The translations under genes were made by a program, and so were the position numbers. From Cordilura impudica (lineage: Eukaryota; Arthropoda; Insecta; Diptera; Scathophagidae), in contig OY821519.1 of the NCBI GenBank assembly GCA_963682025.1, positions 97,925,585 to 97,989,584 of the forward strand: a DNA stretch of 64,000 bases. The letters are read 5' to 3'. Of this stretch, positions 20,984 through 31,978 are shown in pieces; the stretch's first letter is position 1; every line of letters starts with the position of its first letter. The notes beneath the pieces are model-generated. The model did not search any database, had not been told where the DNA came from, and saw only the letters and a list, made by a program, of their open reading frames with translations.

Positions 20984-21967
20984 TTTGATTTGTCTACTTT
21001 AGAAGATAAATTAAGTTTTTTGAAGAATCAACTAAGTTCGGGAGAAAATTATACACAAGACCAAATTGATAGTTTAAAACGCAATTTCGCATTCTTAAGC
21101 AGAGACGGGCAAAAGTTAGAAGGAACGTTTAATATACCTATTACTCCACTGCCTCGACCTGGAAGACCATCCAAATTATTTAACGAATCAAGTGAAAGAA
21201 CTAAGAGGAGAAAAACTTAAAAAGTGCGGTGTACTCTAGAAAAGATGTAATCATATATCCTGCACAGGTGGAATTGCGGAAAGCTGGAAAACGAGATGCT
21301 TCTCAAATACTAAAAGAAGTCATTAATAGTCCAACACGTACAACAAAGTATAAAAAGGCTTTTACTAAATCAAAGAGCGAAAAAACTGCCTCACTAACGC
21401 CAACACAAGCATTGTCGATGTTTGTAGATGCCGATTTAACTCGTCGACAGTACGAAATAGTGAGGAATAGTAACAAGAAATTCTTCCCATGTTATTACAA
21501 AAGGCGAAGTAAAAGTGCTATCCACCCCCAGAATCATGCAGAATAACAACTACTTCCCCAAAACCGATTTACAGCCTTTGATTGACCATACAGTTAAGCA
21601 TTTATCGATGTCCCTAGAAGAGGTTATAACAACAGTAAAAGAGCAAGAACGAAATAGCTTGAATTTGATTTCAAAATGGGGCTATGATGGGTCACATCAA
21701 TCTCAATTCAAACAGAAATTTGTAAATGATGTCGATTCAGATGCAAACGTATTCCAAAATTGTTTCGGCCCTTCACGATTAGTTTCTGGTGGTGAAGACG
21801 AAAAACTGTTATGGCAAAACCCAACACCTTCTTCACCTCGATTTTGCCGTACTATAAGATTTCGTTTTGGTAAAGAAGATGCTGATGTTACTGAGGAAGA
21901 AATTAACTTTATAAAAAAGTCTGCGATATCAATAAAACCCACAGAGATTAATTTAAATGAAAACAAG
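20984..21967 (+). pseudogene. RAG1/Transib-like transposase relic, N-terminal and first catalytic part
   Basis: Three overlapping frames give one degraded protein. SLKRNFAFLSRDGQKLEG lies near 21080, then a KRRKT basic patch, a frame change at about 21220, and TPTQALSMFVDADLTRRQYE (about 21400). A second frame change comes at about 21540. Then NLISKWGYDGSHQSQFKQ follows, with the Asp at 21686-21688 where the first catalytic Asp of the RAG1/Transib fold is expected (compare CDGMGDVSE in RAG1). PSSPRFCRTIRFRFGKE follows, resembling the RAG1 'VRFSFTIM' strand. The frame is cut at 21967 by a family B insertion and resumes in the same frame at 23201. It is pseudogenised; whether Transib or a RAG-like relative is not settled. 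Confidence 0.55.
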
Positions 21968-23200
21968 TAAGAAAATTATAGTCGGTCTAGACCGATTATA
22001 CGATACCCTATACCATGCGTTTAGAGACCCTATCTCTTAGGCCCAACTAATTGGATACAGAAAATAAACATAAACCATTTTTATTAATTTTTTTGGCTGC
22101 AGATATGAAAAAGTTCATATCGAATGCTTTGTCTATATGGGCACTAGGTACAAAAATGAACCGATCCTGACCATGGTTTGTAAAGTCTCTTGTGTTTTGC
22201 GAAAATATATACAAACAAAATTTGAGATGAATCAGTGCAATATTTTTGTTTTTTGATAGATTTAATGAAGATCGGGAAGCAGCTCTATATGGGGCCTATG
22301 ACTAAGAGTTGTCCCATAGGGATCGTTTATGGACGACTCATTAATGGATGTAATAAACACATACAAACCCAATTTGACTAAAGGTGCTATTACACGAAAT
22401 GTTTTTTACATATGTACTGTCACTTTTTTTATCCATATGAAATTCCTCATGTCTGTCAAAATTGTCTTTTACATATGTGCATATGAATTTCCGTATGACT
22501 TAACCTCTAAATGTAAACAACAGCTGATTTAATTTGTGAATTTACAAAAATTTATTGTTAAAAAAAAGATATATATTTTTTAGTTGTTAATTAATACTAA
22601 ACAATTTATATTTCTTTCAATATTAATCTTTAAAATTTACTCTGTTTTTCTTTCGCCACAAGCAGTGTTGTATTTTCATATGTTTGTCATGCAAAAATAG
22701 AACCTGTTCTAATTGAAAACTGTACATGTGACTTTCCTCATGTATTGTACATAAACAATGTTTCATGTGTATCACACGATGTGTACAACTTTTGTTGTGG
22801 GAAAATTTGACAGTACATATGTAACAAACACATCATGTAATAGCACCTTAAGATCTATACAACAATTTGGATCTTATGGCAATTTATGTCGATTTCATAT
22901 TGGTCATTTGTATGGGGGCTAGGTCTGAACATGGACCGATTCTCACCAATTTCAATAGCGTTCATCCCATGGCCGACAAAAGCCAATTTCGTCAAAATAT
23001 ATTCATATTTGCGACCTGCAGTTTGATTACAAGGTTTACATGGACACACAGACGGACGGACGGACGGACGGACATTGTTAAATCGACTCAAAAAGTGATT
23101 CTGATTCGATCGGTATAATAAAAGATGGGTCTAGGTCAAATATTTTTGGTTGTTACAAACAGCAGCACAAAGTCATTATACCCAAACCATAACCATTCCC
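21968..23200 (+). repeat. mini-me-like repeat, family B, inserted in the RAG1-like relic
   Basis: Begins TAAGAAAATTATAGTCGGTC and contains the full set of family B blocks. The (GGAC)n tract is at about 23050-23074, and the 3' block GGTCTAGGTCAAATATTTTTGG is followed by CAGCAGCACAAAGTCATTATACCC. Removing it makes the transposase relic read through in one frame (AAG at 21965-21967 and again at 23201-23203). It is itself interrupted by the MITE at 22382-22848. Confidence 0.8.
22382..22848. mobile_element. PIF/Harbinger-type MITE with TAA target duplication
   Basis: Left end AGGTGCTATTACACGAAATG and right end complementing AGGTGCTATTACATGATGTG are inverted repeats extending about 40 bp (including ACATATGTACTGTCA). 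Comparison with undisturbed family B copies, which read GACTAAGATCTATA here, shows TAA duplicated at 22379-22381 and 22849-22851. A 3-bp TWA duplication is characteristic of PIF/Harbinger. There is no coding region in the 467 bp. Confidence 0.85.
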
Positions 23201-24065
23201 AAGTTATCAGTCAGTCATGTCTTCATCATGATAGTGGTAGATGGCAAAGTCTGCAATGCAGCTACTGGCAAAAAATCCACAAGCCATTGCTATATATGTG
23301 GGGCAACATCTAAGGATTTTAATAAAATTGATATTCGAAACGAAGTAAGTTCTAAAGCTATAGAGTTTGGCCTTTCAGTTTTACACGCTAGAATTAGACT
23401 CCTTGAAAGCATTTTTCCTTTGGCTTACAAGTTGCCAGTAAAGAAATATAGAGCGCGAATGGCTGAAGTAGGGAAATCAAATTGAACTGGAAAAAACTCG
23501 AAATCCAGAAAAGATTTCGCGAAGAAACTGGTTTACTAGTAGACATTCCAAAGGCACATTTTGGCAATACCATTGACGGTAATGCCAGTAGAAGGTTTTT
23601 GGAGGACCCAAAATTGGCTTCCGACATAACAGGAATGACCTAATATACCGATTAAAAGTCATACTAGGGACAATTTCAAGCGGACATTCAATGGATCCGG
23701 TTAAATTCTATGAATATGCATTAGATACTACTCGCCAATGACTGCAACAATGCATAAAATACTAATGCATGGTGCAGTTATCATAAAGAATGCATTGTTG
23801 CCCATTGGGAAGCTTTCAGAGAAGGTCGCAGAAGCACGTAACAAACATTTTAGGCAATATCGCCTAAGCTTCGCCCGAAAACTATCTAGGAAAGATTTGA
23901 ACAGAGACATTTTTAACAGGCTTCATTTAACGTAAGACCCTCTTATAAGAATCATGAGGAACGTAGAATAACAAACTCGTTTTTGCCTGAAACAGTTGCT
24001 CTGCTTATGCCAGCGCAGCCCAATGTTCTTGACGAATATTCAGAGAGTGACGAAGATGACCATTA
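23201..24065 (+). pseudogene. RAG1/Transib-like transposase relic, second part
   Basis: Opens KLSVSHVFIMIVVDGKV, with an Asp at 23240-23242 placed like the second catalytic Asp. Then comes HCYICGATSKDFN, a CxxC zinc-binding pair that parallels YICTLCDATR of RAG1. After LHARIRLLESIFPLAYKLPV the frame breaks at about 23480. Decayed frames cover about 23490-23740, with GFWRTQNWLPT-like remnants of a GSxNDGNxARR block. The frame resumes at 23738 with MHKILMHGAVIIKNALLPIG and KLSEKVAEARNKHFRQYR, then FARKLSR. The Glu at 23819-23821 lines up with the third catalytic residue of RAG1 ([21 protein letters not shown]). The order D-D-CxxC-HK-E matches the RAG1/Transib core, but frameshifts make it inactive. 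Confidence 0.6.
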
Positions 24066-24790
24066 GTTTTTAAAATTTGTTTTGCGTTTTTTTTTTTTTT
24101 TTTTTTTTTTTTTCAATAAACGTGTTTATAAATTTAATAAAAGTATTTTTTCTTTCAATTCTATCTTACAGAATAGGTTTCTCTCAAAAAATAATTTTGG
24201 CCGCGTAGATAATCAAAATACCCGCATGTGTAGCGTCAACAATACGAGTAACTTTGGAGGTTTTCTCAGAGTATGGTAGGCAGGTTTCATGGAAAAAATT
24301 ACTCACCGTCATGGTATTCATTACTTTCGTTTGAAAGGTCTCAGTCTAACCAGAAAAGGTTAAGAAAATCCACAAGGGATATTGGTATCAGTCCAACCAC
24401 TATTAAAGCCAGGAGATTTTATACTCTGGCGGAGTCTGCTCTTTCGTTATATACAAAAATAAAGAAAATTCAAATATTGTTAGGTCAGTTTGTTCTTCGA
24501 CCGCCCTCATGCTTGGGAAATTCTGGAGCACAATATTAGAAAATGGCATATTTATAACAAGCACCGATTGAGAATTGCCTTAAAAGAAGATTGGGATAAA
24601 CTAACGGCGGAAATTATTTCAAATTTGGTAAACTCAATACCGGATGACTGAGAGCAGTTATAGTTCGAAAGGGGGTCTATTAAAATATAAATTTTTTATA
24701 CTAAAATGCGCTGAAATACAAATTTTCACAATACGGAAGAATACTTCTTCTGTTTAATTTTATGTACCTTGATACTTCTTGCAATTTATA

Positions 24791-25039
24791 TCTGTGGTCA
24801 CAAGCGATAACCGCCTAAGTCGACTTAAGAATGATTTGAGTTATGTATGCTATCATATTCTACTGAAAACGCTTTATATTTATGTGAAATCCCCATTTCT
24901 CTTACACTGTTTATTAAAAAGTTATTAATGAAAACATGCTGACCTAAATCGTAATGAAGCCTGATTACATTTATATAAAAAGTTATTTTTCTCGAAAGCA
25001 TGATTTTCGACTTAGGTGATTAATGCTTGTGACCACAGA
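24791..25039. mobile_element. 249-bp MITE with TCTGTGGTCACAAGC TIRs and TA duplication
   Basis: The left TCTGTGGTCACAAGCGATAA and the complement of the right end, TCTGTGGTCACAAGCATTAA, form imperfect TIRs of about 35 bp. TA flanks both sides (24789-24790 and 25040-25041). It has no ORF. It shares the outer TCTGTGG and the TA target with the 0.77-kb elements at 36144, 43612 and 62523, so both groups may use related transposases. Confidence 0.7.
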
Positions 25040-26118
25040 TATAAGTATGTAAACATGTTTATATTTCATAAATATAAAATTGAATAATAAAAAAATAAAC
25101 AATTTAGCTCCAGATTTTTGGTACTACATATTTGCAAGTTTAATAAGAAATAATAAAGCCGCCGAATAATTCATATCTTCACTGCAGCTACCATTTCTGT
25201 TTTATTTTTTAAAATACTAGTTTGTAAAGTGTTTTCTTAAATTTATATACTTTCGAAATAAGTGCCGGTCTAATGTCTAAAAAATTGCTGCATTTGCAGT
25301 TGCAAATAATGTATCAGAACTTAAAATTTTATTAAATTAATTTTTTATTTAAATTTTTGTTTGTTTTTGGAAATATTTTAAATTTGTCTCTTATTTGTTG
25401 TGGGTTGTTTTAACACCATTGACATTTCCGCTCTAAATTCTAAGAACTGTTTATCTAGTATTTTTTTCAATAAACACGTTTCATTCATAGCGACCACAAT
25501 CAGGCATGCACTCAGTCATGTAGTTTTTTTTTTTTGTTCAGTTCGTACATAAAATTCATTTATTCATTCATAAAAATTGAACTCCAACAAAAACTATAAC
25601 TTCATTTCAATATTCCAGTCGTATTTCATTTCAAATCTACTTTATATTAAAACTTATGTAGGCGATGTAGTGCGTGCTTGTTAATGCAATGCGAAGATAT
25701 GAATTGGTTTCGATTTTTTTTCTTTTAATGTTTTTGTATATCAAAAAAAAAAAATATTTCTAATTATATAATATTAGTTTTTCATTCCAACTGCATGTGT
25801 GGGTATTTTTTTGCAGTCACTTTTTTAAGAATCTATGGTCGACAAGTGCATACCATACCATACCATAGCATGCCATACCATTCATTTTACAATTTGATTA
25901 CATGATTTTTTGGTGGTATTAAGTGGATTTTGTAAAACAACAACTAGGGATTAATTTTGTTTTATTTTGTTTTTTTTTTATAAGTTTTGTATGTCAAACA
26001 ATCTAAATATGTCTTATCTTTAAAAATACCATTTTTCTTAAGATTTTCTGTATGCCCATAATTGATTGATGCTTTAAAGTTGGTGGTAGTTTTTTTTTTA
26101 TGGAAATATGTAATTATT

Positions 26119-26188
26119 TTACTTAAAGGCTAAAATTATGCACATGATTTTAAGCTGAAATCTTTCAGCCACAAGCCTTTAAGTAATA
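26119..26188. repeat. short nested inverted repeat
   Basis: TTACTTAAAGGCT and GCCTTTAAGTAA are inverted copies about 45 bp apart. Between them GCTGAAA-TC-TTTCAGC forms a second perfect small hairpin. It could be the remains of a tiny MITE or an RNA hairpin; nothing shows transcription beyond the intron itself. Confidence 0.45.
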
Positions 26189-26399
26189 AAACAATTTTCA
26201 ATAATTGTGCTCAAACACTTTCATGGAAGCCAAAATTTTTGAGGGGAAAATATTTGAAAAGAAATTAAGTCTTTTATTGTTTTCTGTTTCTAAATTAATG
26301 CTTACAAATTTAAACTTTATTTAAGGAAGACAGCAGTTCAAAAAAGCGATTTGAATATACAAAGCTCTATACTGCGAGTTTCGCGAAGGGCTTTAGGCT

Positions 26400-26560
26400 C
26401 TACACTTAAACCAAATTTGAAAGAGTTTTATATGCACTCGTATGTCTTTGTCAGACGATATGTTATAAATATTATATGTAGATGGGGTCTAAAACTGTTC
26501 CGATCATGATCGTTTTTAAATGAGATCATTTACGTGTTCTAGAATTTTAAATGCAAATAA
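26400..26560 (+). repeat. mini-me-like repeat, family B, short diverged fragment
   Basis: Only the TATGTAGATGGGGTCTAAAA and CCGATCATGATCG blocks are recognisable. Confidence 0.35.
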
Positions 26561-26641
26561 AATATGTGTGTACTACTGTGTTCAAATGTAAATGTGACTT
26601 TTGTTATAAAATTTAATATCTTTATTTATCCTTCTAAATCA

Positions 26642-27170
26642 ATTTCACCTCCTACAAAGTAACCCCCATCCGATAAATGGACGTATGCCAAGGTATTTTC
26701 CAATCCTCGAAATAGTTGTCAAAATTGATTTCCGGTATGGCCTTCAAAGCACGCAGTGATTCGTATCTCCGGAGTGGTTTGAATAGCCAGCAGTCACACG
26801 ATGTTCAATTAGCCGAATATGGTATTTGTGAAACAATATTATTTGAATTTTGTGCAAAATGGTCTCGAAGCACCAATGCAGTGAGAGACAGTTTATTGCC
26901 GTGATGTAAATTTCACGAGATGGTTACCCATAACTCTGGCCTCTTTTTGCTATTAGCTTCAAGCAAATGACGCACAGCCCTCAAACTTAATTCGCTATTA
27001 ATAGTTTTGCCCAGCAGAAGGAATTTATAATACAACATCCGTCAATAATCGAAAAAAAAAGTGTTAACATGACCATGATTTTTAAACTACTTTGGCATGA
27101 TCTTTTCGGTCTGTCGTCACCTTTTTGCACTGCTTGATTGACCGGTTGGTACGTGCTCTAAATCTCATCA
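26642..27170 (-). pseudogene. mariner transposase relic 2
   Basis: The minus strand, through frameshifts, follows a mariner transposase. IMGDE (first Asp region) is at about 27165 and KRPELWVTIS at about 26950. HHGNKLSLTALVLRDHFAQN follows, where Gly replaces the second catalytic Asp of HDNAPSHT. SCDCWLFKPLRRYESLRALK has the third Asp just before WLF, and AIPEINFDNYFEDWKIPWH leads to the C-terminus. It is a different mariner lineage from relic 1, as judged from the WLF versus YFLF motif. Inactive. Confidence 0.8.
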
Positions 27171-27171
27171 C

Positions 27172-27460
27172 CCATAATACCCTCCACATCAGTGTAGAGT
27201 TTGTCATTCCATATGAAACATCTATAAAAAAAATCCGACACTCATAAAATATTCGTGATCCTTATAATAGGCGGAGTTGGTATAGCGATGTCCGTCTGTC
27301 TGTCTGTGGAAATCAAAATCACGCTTTCAATAGGTCTGTTACTCAATTATAGTGAAAAATATTCATTGACATCCTGGGCGGGTTGCTATTTCCAATTATC
27401 AAAATCGGTTCAATAGGTCGCGCGATTTCAAAATAGTATATTTCTATATTCGTCTTGTAA
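27172..27460 (+). repeat. mini-me-like repeat, family I, copy 3
   Basis: TACCCTCCACATCAGTGTAGAG core, GTTTGTCATTCCATATG, GATCCTTATAATAGG and the GTCCGTCTGTCTGTCTGTGG microsatellite occur in family I order. It directly abuts mariner relic 2. Confidence 0.6.
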
Positions 27461-27540
27461 TTGTTGTAATTTTGAATTTTATAATTTGTGTGTCAGAGCT
27501 GCAATTGTTGTTAGCGATGTGCAGTGTTTGTAACATTTGC

Positions 27541-30410
27541 TTAGGGTGGCCCTTAATAAAAAAAGTGTTCAAACTGTCGTCTCACCCCCTAGAAATATGC
27601 GAATACCAAAAAAACTGAGAAATACAAAGTTTTGGGCCAATCAGAAAACGTTTAGTCGTGGCGCAAAGCGATTGAAAATTTCAAGTGTGTTTATATGGGG
27701 AAAATATGACTTTTTTCAGATTTTACGAAAATTTCGTTCTATAATTTAATTTTTCCGACAAGCTGTTACATAATTCGGGATCAGTATTAAATTATCCTTC
27801 CAAAGGCTATAAAACTTCAAAATCGTATGAAACGTCGCCAATAAATAGCAAATGCCCCAGACCACTTTTGTGCCAAAAAAAACTAGGTCATGAAATTTGA
27901 TGGCATTTTTTTCAACTTTGAGAAATTGATTAAAGCCATCATTCTTTTTTGGTCTCTATACTAATAAGTACTCAGATATGAAGTATTGTTTTATTACCAC
28001 GTTGCTAACCTATTGCGCATTGAGACCGAAAATTGGAAATTTTTTTGATAAAATTTTTAAAACTCCTTTTTCAAGTTTGAAAAAACTTTCTTAAACAAAA
28101 TTTAAAAAAATGAATATATCACTTTAAGTTTTATTAAATACATGTTGCAGATTAACTGTGTTAATTTTTAAGTAAATCCCTCTGCCAGAATTTTTTTGAC
28201 AAGGATTTTATTTTTGCGGATTTCGAGAAAATTTGGATTTTTGAGAAATATTCTGTAAATGTACTCTTTCTAAATACTTTGTATCAAAAATTCATCACTT
28301 TTCTACTTTTAAATGTTATATTTTATCTTAATAGCCTAGGGTTTCGGAAAAAAATAATATGACTCCATTAACCCTTTCGGAATTGGGGTCACATATGACC
28401 GCAAACTAATAAAAGACAATTTATTCAAAAAATTCAAATATTTTGTAAGTGCTGTCCAATTTTTAGATGCGACACTTAAAATATTATAACCAAATATGTA
28501 GAAGTTTCGTTCCAAAAATTTGGGATAAATCCGAGAACGTTAACCCATTATTTGCCAAGGCCAGCTTTGGATTTTAAGATATTTTAAAATAAAAATGACC
28601 TAAAACGAGTTTTTCTATTAAACTCGTTGATACCACTATTTAGAATTTAAGAAAAATAATTCGGTTAATTTTTATTTATTTAACCCTTCAGTGCTCCTGA
28701 GGTCAAAATTATCCATTGTGATATATCTCTGGTGCAATTATCTGCTTATTGCTCGCGAATATAAATTAAAACAACTTAAGTCATATGTCTAAAAAATTGG
28801 ACATTTTTTGAAATTCACTTTGATTTAATTTTGTAATTTATTTCATTAAGAGTAGTATTAATTTAATATACCCTTTCATATATATTATTATATTTGAAAT
28901 TTACTTTTATTTAATAAACTATTTAAAACTGGGAAATAAAATGGTAGAGGTTTCAAAACATGTAGGTGACATTGAAGATAATATAAAGCGACCGATTATA
29001 AAAAATCAAAAAATGTCAACCATTATAAGTAATGGCATCTTCACCGATTGACCTGAATTTTTTTTTTTTTTGCGTTTTTTATCAATATCCACCAAATTGG
29101 TGGGTGAGACAGCAAGAAATCCAACTATTACTTTATTACATAAAGTAATTTTATAACAAAATTGGTTAAAAGTTGTTTTAATTTATAATAGCGAGCAAAA
29201 AGCAGATAATTGCACCAAAGATATATCACAATGGATTATTTTGATCCCAGCAGCACTGAAATTAACCGAATTATTTTTCTTAAATTCTAAATAGTGGTGT
29301 CATCGAGTTTCATAAAAAAAACTCGTTTTCGGTAATTTTTTTTATTTTAAAATGCCTTAAAATCCAAAGCTGGCCTTGGCAAATAATGGGTTAACGTTCT
29401 CGGATTTATCCCAAATTTTAGGAACGGAAGTTCTACACATTCCGTTATTATATTTTAAGCGTAGCATCTAAAAATTCTACGGCACTTACAAAATATTTGA
29501 ATTTTTTGAATAAATTATCTGTTATTAGCTTGGTGTTATATGTGACCCCAATTCCAAAAGGGTTAGTGGGGTCATAATATTTTTTCCGAAACCCTAGGCT
29601 ATTAAGAGCAAATATAACATTTAAAAGTAGAAAAGTGATGAATTTTTGATACAAAGTATTTATAAAGAGTACATTTACACAATATTTTACAAAAATCCCA
29701 TTTTTCTCGAAATCAGCAAAAATAAAATCCTTGTCAAAAAATTCTGGCGTAGGGATTTACCTAAAAATTCACACAGTTAATCTCTAACATGCATTTAAAA
29801 GACCTTAGAGAGCTGGATCAATTTTTTAAAATTTTGTTTAAGAAAATTTTTTAAAACTTGAAAAAAGAGTTTTCAAAATTTTATCAAAAAAATTTCCCAT
29901 ATTCGGTCTCAATGCGCAATAGGTTACCAACGTGGTAATAAAACAATACTTCATATCTGAATCCTTACAAGTATAGAGACCAAAAAAAAATTATGGCTTT
30001 AGTAAATTTCTCAAAGTTAAAAAAAATGCCATCAAATTTCATGACCTAGTTTTTTTTTGGCACAAAAGTGGTCTGGGGCATTTGCTATTTATTGGGGAGG
30101 TTTTATTCGATTTTGAAGTTTTATAGCTTTTTAAAAGGCTAATTTAATAATGACTCCGAATTATATAACAACTTGTCGGAAAAATTAAAATATAGAAGAA
30201 ATTTTCGTAAAATCTGAAAAAAAAGTCATATTTTTCCCATATAAACACACTTAAAATTTTCAATCGCCTTGAGACACGACTAAATGCTTTTGCTTGGCCC
30301 AAAACTTTGTATTTCTCAGTTTTTTTTTTTTGCTATTCGCATATTTCCAGGGGGTGAGACCGAGATTTTCAACACGTTTTTTCCCTCCATATAATGAAGG
30401 GCCACCCTAA
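27541..30410. mobile_element. 2.87-kb foldback element with about 1.24-kb inverted arms
   Basis: The left arm starts TTAGGGTGGCCCTTAATAAA and the right arm ends with AAGGGCCACCCTAA. From there inward the two arms stay complementary, with scattered mismatches and small indels, to about 28777 and 29171. A loop of about 390 bp remains. Landmarks present in both arms are GCAAATGCCCCAGACCACTT, CCTAGGGTTTCGGAAAAAAA, TTGGGGTCACATATGACC, AACCCATTATTTGCCAAGGC and CCATTGTGATATATC. No ORF. The arms are too long for an ordinary MITE and fit a foldback-type DNA transposon. The superfamily is not assigned because no unambiguous target duplication is visible. Confidence 0.85.
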
Positions 30411-30667
30411 TGTACATACATACATATCTTAACCAAAATATGTTTTGCGATGATAAAAATTTTAAAGTCTATATTGGTTGAAATTCGAGACCTTGTCTTA
30501 AATTATTAAATTTGTGAATAAAATTTCGAAAAGAAATTTTAATGTGAATTTAAGTGTTGGGTAAAAATGTGAGAAATTCTACAAAGTTTTCTGATTTATG
30601 CGTAGAATGGTAAATCCTCTTGGTCCAACAACTGCAAAGTCAATGAAAATTTGGAAAATTTTAATAA

Positions 30668-30700
30668 CTAGCTAACTGGCGGTCGAAATTCGGCCGCAGT
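30668..30700 (-). mobile_element. Helitron-like 3' terminus, second family
   Basis: On the minus strand the sequence reads GCGGCCGAATTTCGACCGC (a hairpin), about ten bases, then CTAG followed by T. This is the Helitron 3'-end layout, but the sequence differs from family A. The other end of the element was not located. Confidence 0.45.
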
Positions 30701-31005
30701 TAATCAAATTTTAAAGTTTGAACGTTACTGAGATTCTTTTGTCAAAGAGTTATTTAAAAAAATACGAACCATAGAAAAAGTAAAGTATAGCTTGGCTAAA
30801 CCATATTTAAAAACATTGCTGATATTGTGGTTCGATTCTAAATAATCTTTTAAATTGTTGTAAACTTTAGACCTAAGCATTGTTTGATTTTGCCGAATGA
30901 AATGTAACCTTGTTCCCTCTATTCTCACATACATATAAGAGAATTTCTAAAAAAAACTTATACCATCCCGTTATTCCTAAATCTGCTTTGTTTAGAAAAT
31001 AGAAA

Positions 31006-31978
31006 ATGGAACCATTATCCAAAGAAGTGAAAGATTTGTTAATAAAAGACCGTAAAAATGGTCTTCCATACAAGCAGTTGGCCCAAAAATATGAAATTTC
31101 TTGGTCAGTGGCAAGAAAAATAGTGGAAATGAATAAAAAACGCAACTCGCACGAAAGTTTTAAGAAACTCTGTGGCAGAAAGCGCAATACTTCGCAGCGT
31201 GGTAAAAAAAACCTCATTTACTTCATACATAGTAATAAAAGACGAATTAAAATTAAGCGTGTCATCCCGAACCATACGCAGAAGGCTAAATGAAGTCGAT
31301 TTAAAAAACTTCTTTGCAAAGAAGAAGCCATTGTTACGTTCCGCGAATATTAGAAAGCGATTGAACTTCACTAAAACGTATGATAACATACCAAAAACAT
31401 TTTGGGATAAAGTAATCTGGTCAGAAGAGTCTAAATTTGAATTTAAAAATGAAAACGTTGAAAGCGTGTGTTGTGTGAGCCTTCTCAAAAGCTGAAGTCT
31501 AGAAACATCAGCCATACTGTGAAGCATGGTGGAGGAAGTCTAATGGTATGGGTGTGTTTTTCTTCAGCAGGTGTAGGTAGACTGGCCAAAGTCGACTCCA
31601 AAATGACTGGAGAGCATTACGATAACATTTTGAAAGAAAATCTTAATATTCATGCTAGTGAAATGTGCTTGGGGGACTTTATCTTCCAGCAGGATAATGA
31701 CCCCAAGCATACCACTAAGGTGGCAAACAATTATTTATAACATCGAAAAACTGGACTGGCAGCCACAGGGCCCAGATTTAAACCGTATCGAGAACCTATA
31801 GACCATTTTCGATGATAAAATCCCAATGGAATCACGTTCCAATATTCCAGCATTTTGGGAGAAAATGCAAATCGAATGGAGGTTGATTCCTGAAAATATT
31901 ATTAAAAATCTGTCTACAAGTATGCTCAACAGCCTTAGACAGGTCATTATTAATAAGGGAGGAGCAACAAAATATTAA
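31006..31978 (+). pseudogene. Tc1-like (DD34E) transposase relic
   Basis: Four consecutive + frames read nearly the whole transposase. MEPLSKEVKDLLIKDRKNGL and YKQLAQKYEISWSVARKIVE give the first helix-turn-helix. A frameshift at about 31195 precedes the second DNA-binding part (VSSRTIRRRLNEVDLK). VIWSEESKFEF, with Glu at 31424-31426, replaces the usual first catalytic Asp (WSDESKF). After a second frameshift at about 31470, HGGGSLMVWVCFSSAGVGRL and FQQDNDPKHTTKVANNYL contain the second Asp. A stop at about 31738 and another frame change follow, then PDLNRIENL with the third residue Glu, and GGATKY at the C-terminus. The first-residue change and several frame breaks make it inactive. The flanking inverted repeats were not identified. 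Confidence 0.85.

Larger units (their letters stand above)
19565..24670 (+). pseudogene. Tc1-like transposase relic, split by a RAG1/Transib-like element
   Basis: The N-terminal part at about 19565-19760 reads AKEIAVIVQRPRSKVETIIY plus RF, the Tc1 helix-turn-helix consensus, with frameshifts. A C-terminal part at about 24500-24670 reads WDKLTAEIISNLVNSIP and then AVIxRKGG-like residues in a neighbouring frame, the Tc1 C-terminus. STRDIGISPTTIKARR at about 24370-24420 may be the second DNA-binding helix region. Between them lie a RAG1-like relic and younger insertions. That both ends belong to one copy is inference from orientation and family; they could be two fragments. The catalytic centre is missing. 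Confidence 0.5.
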
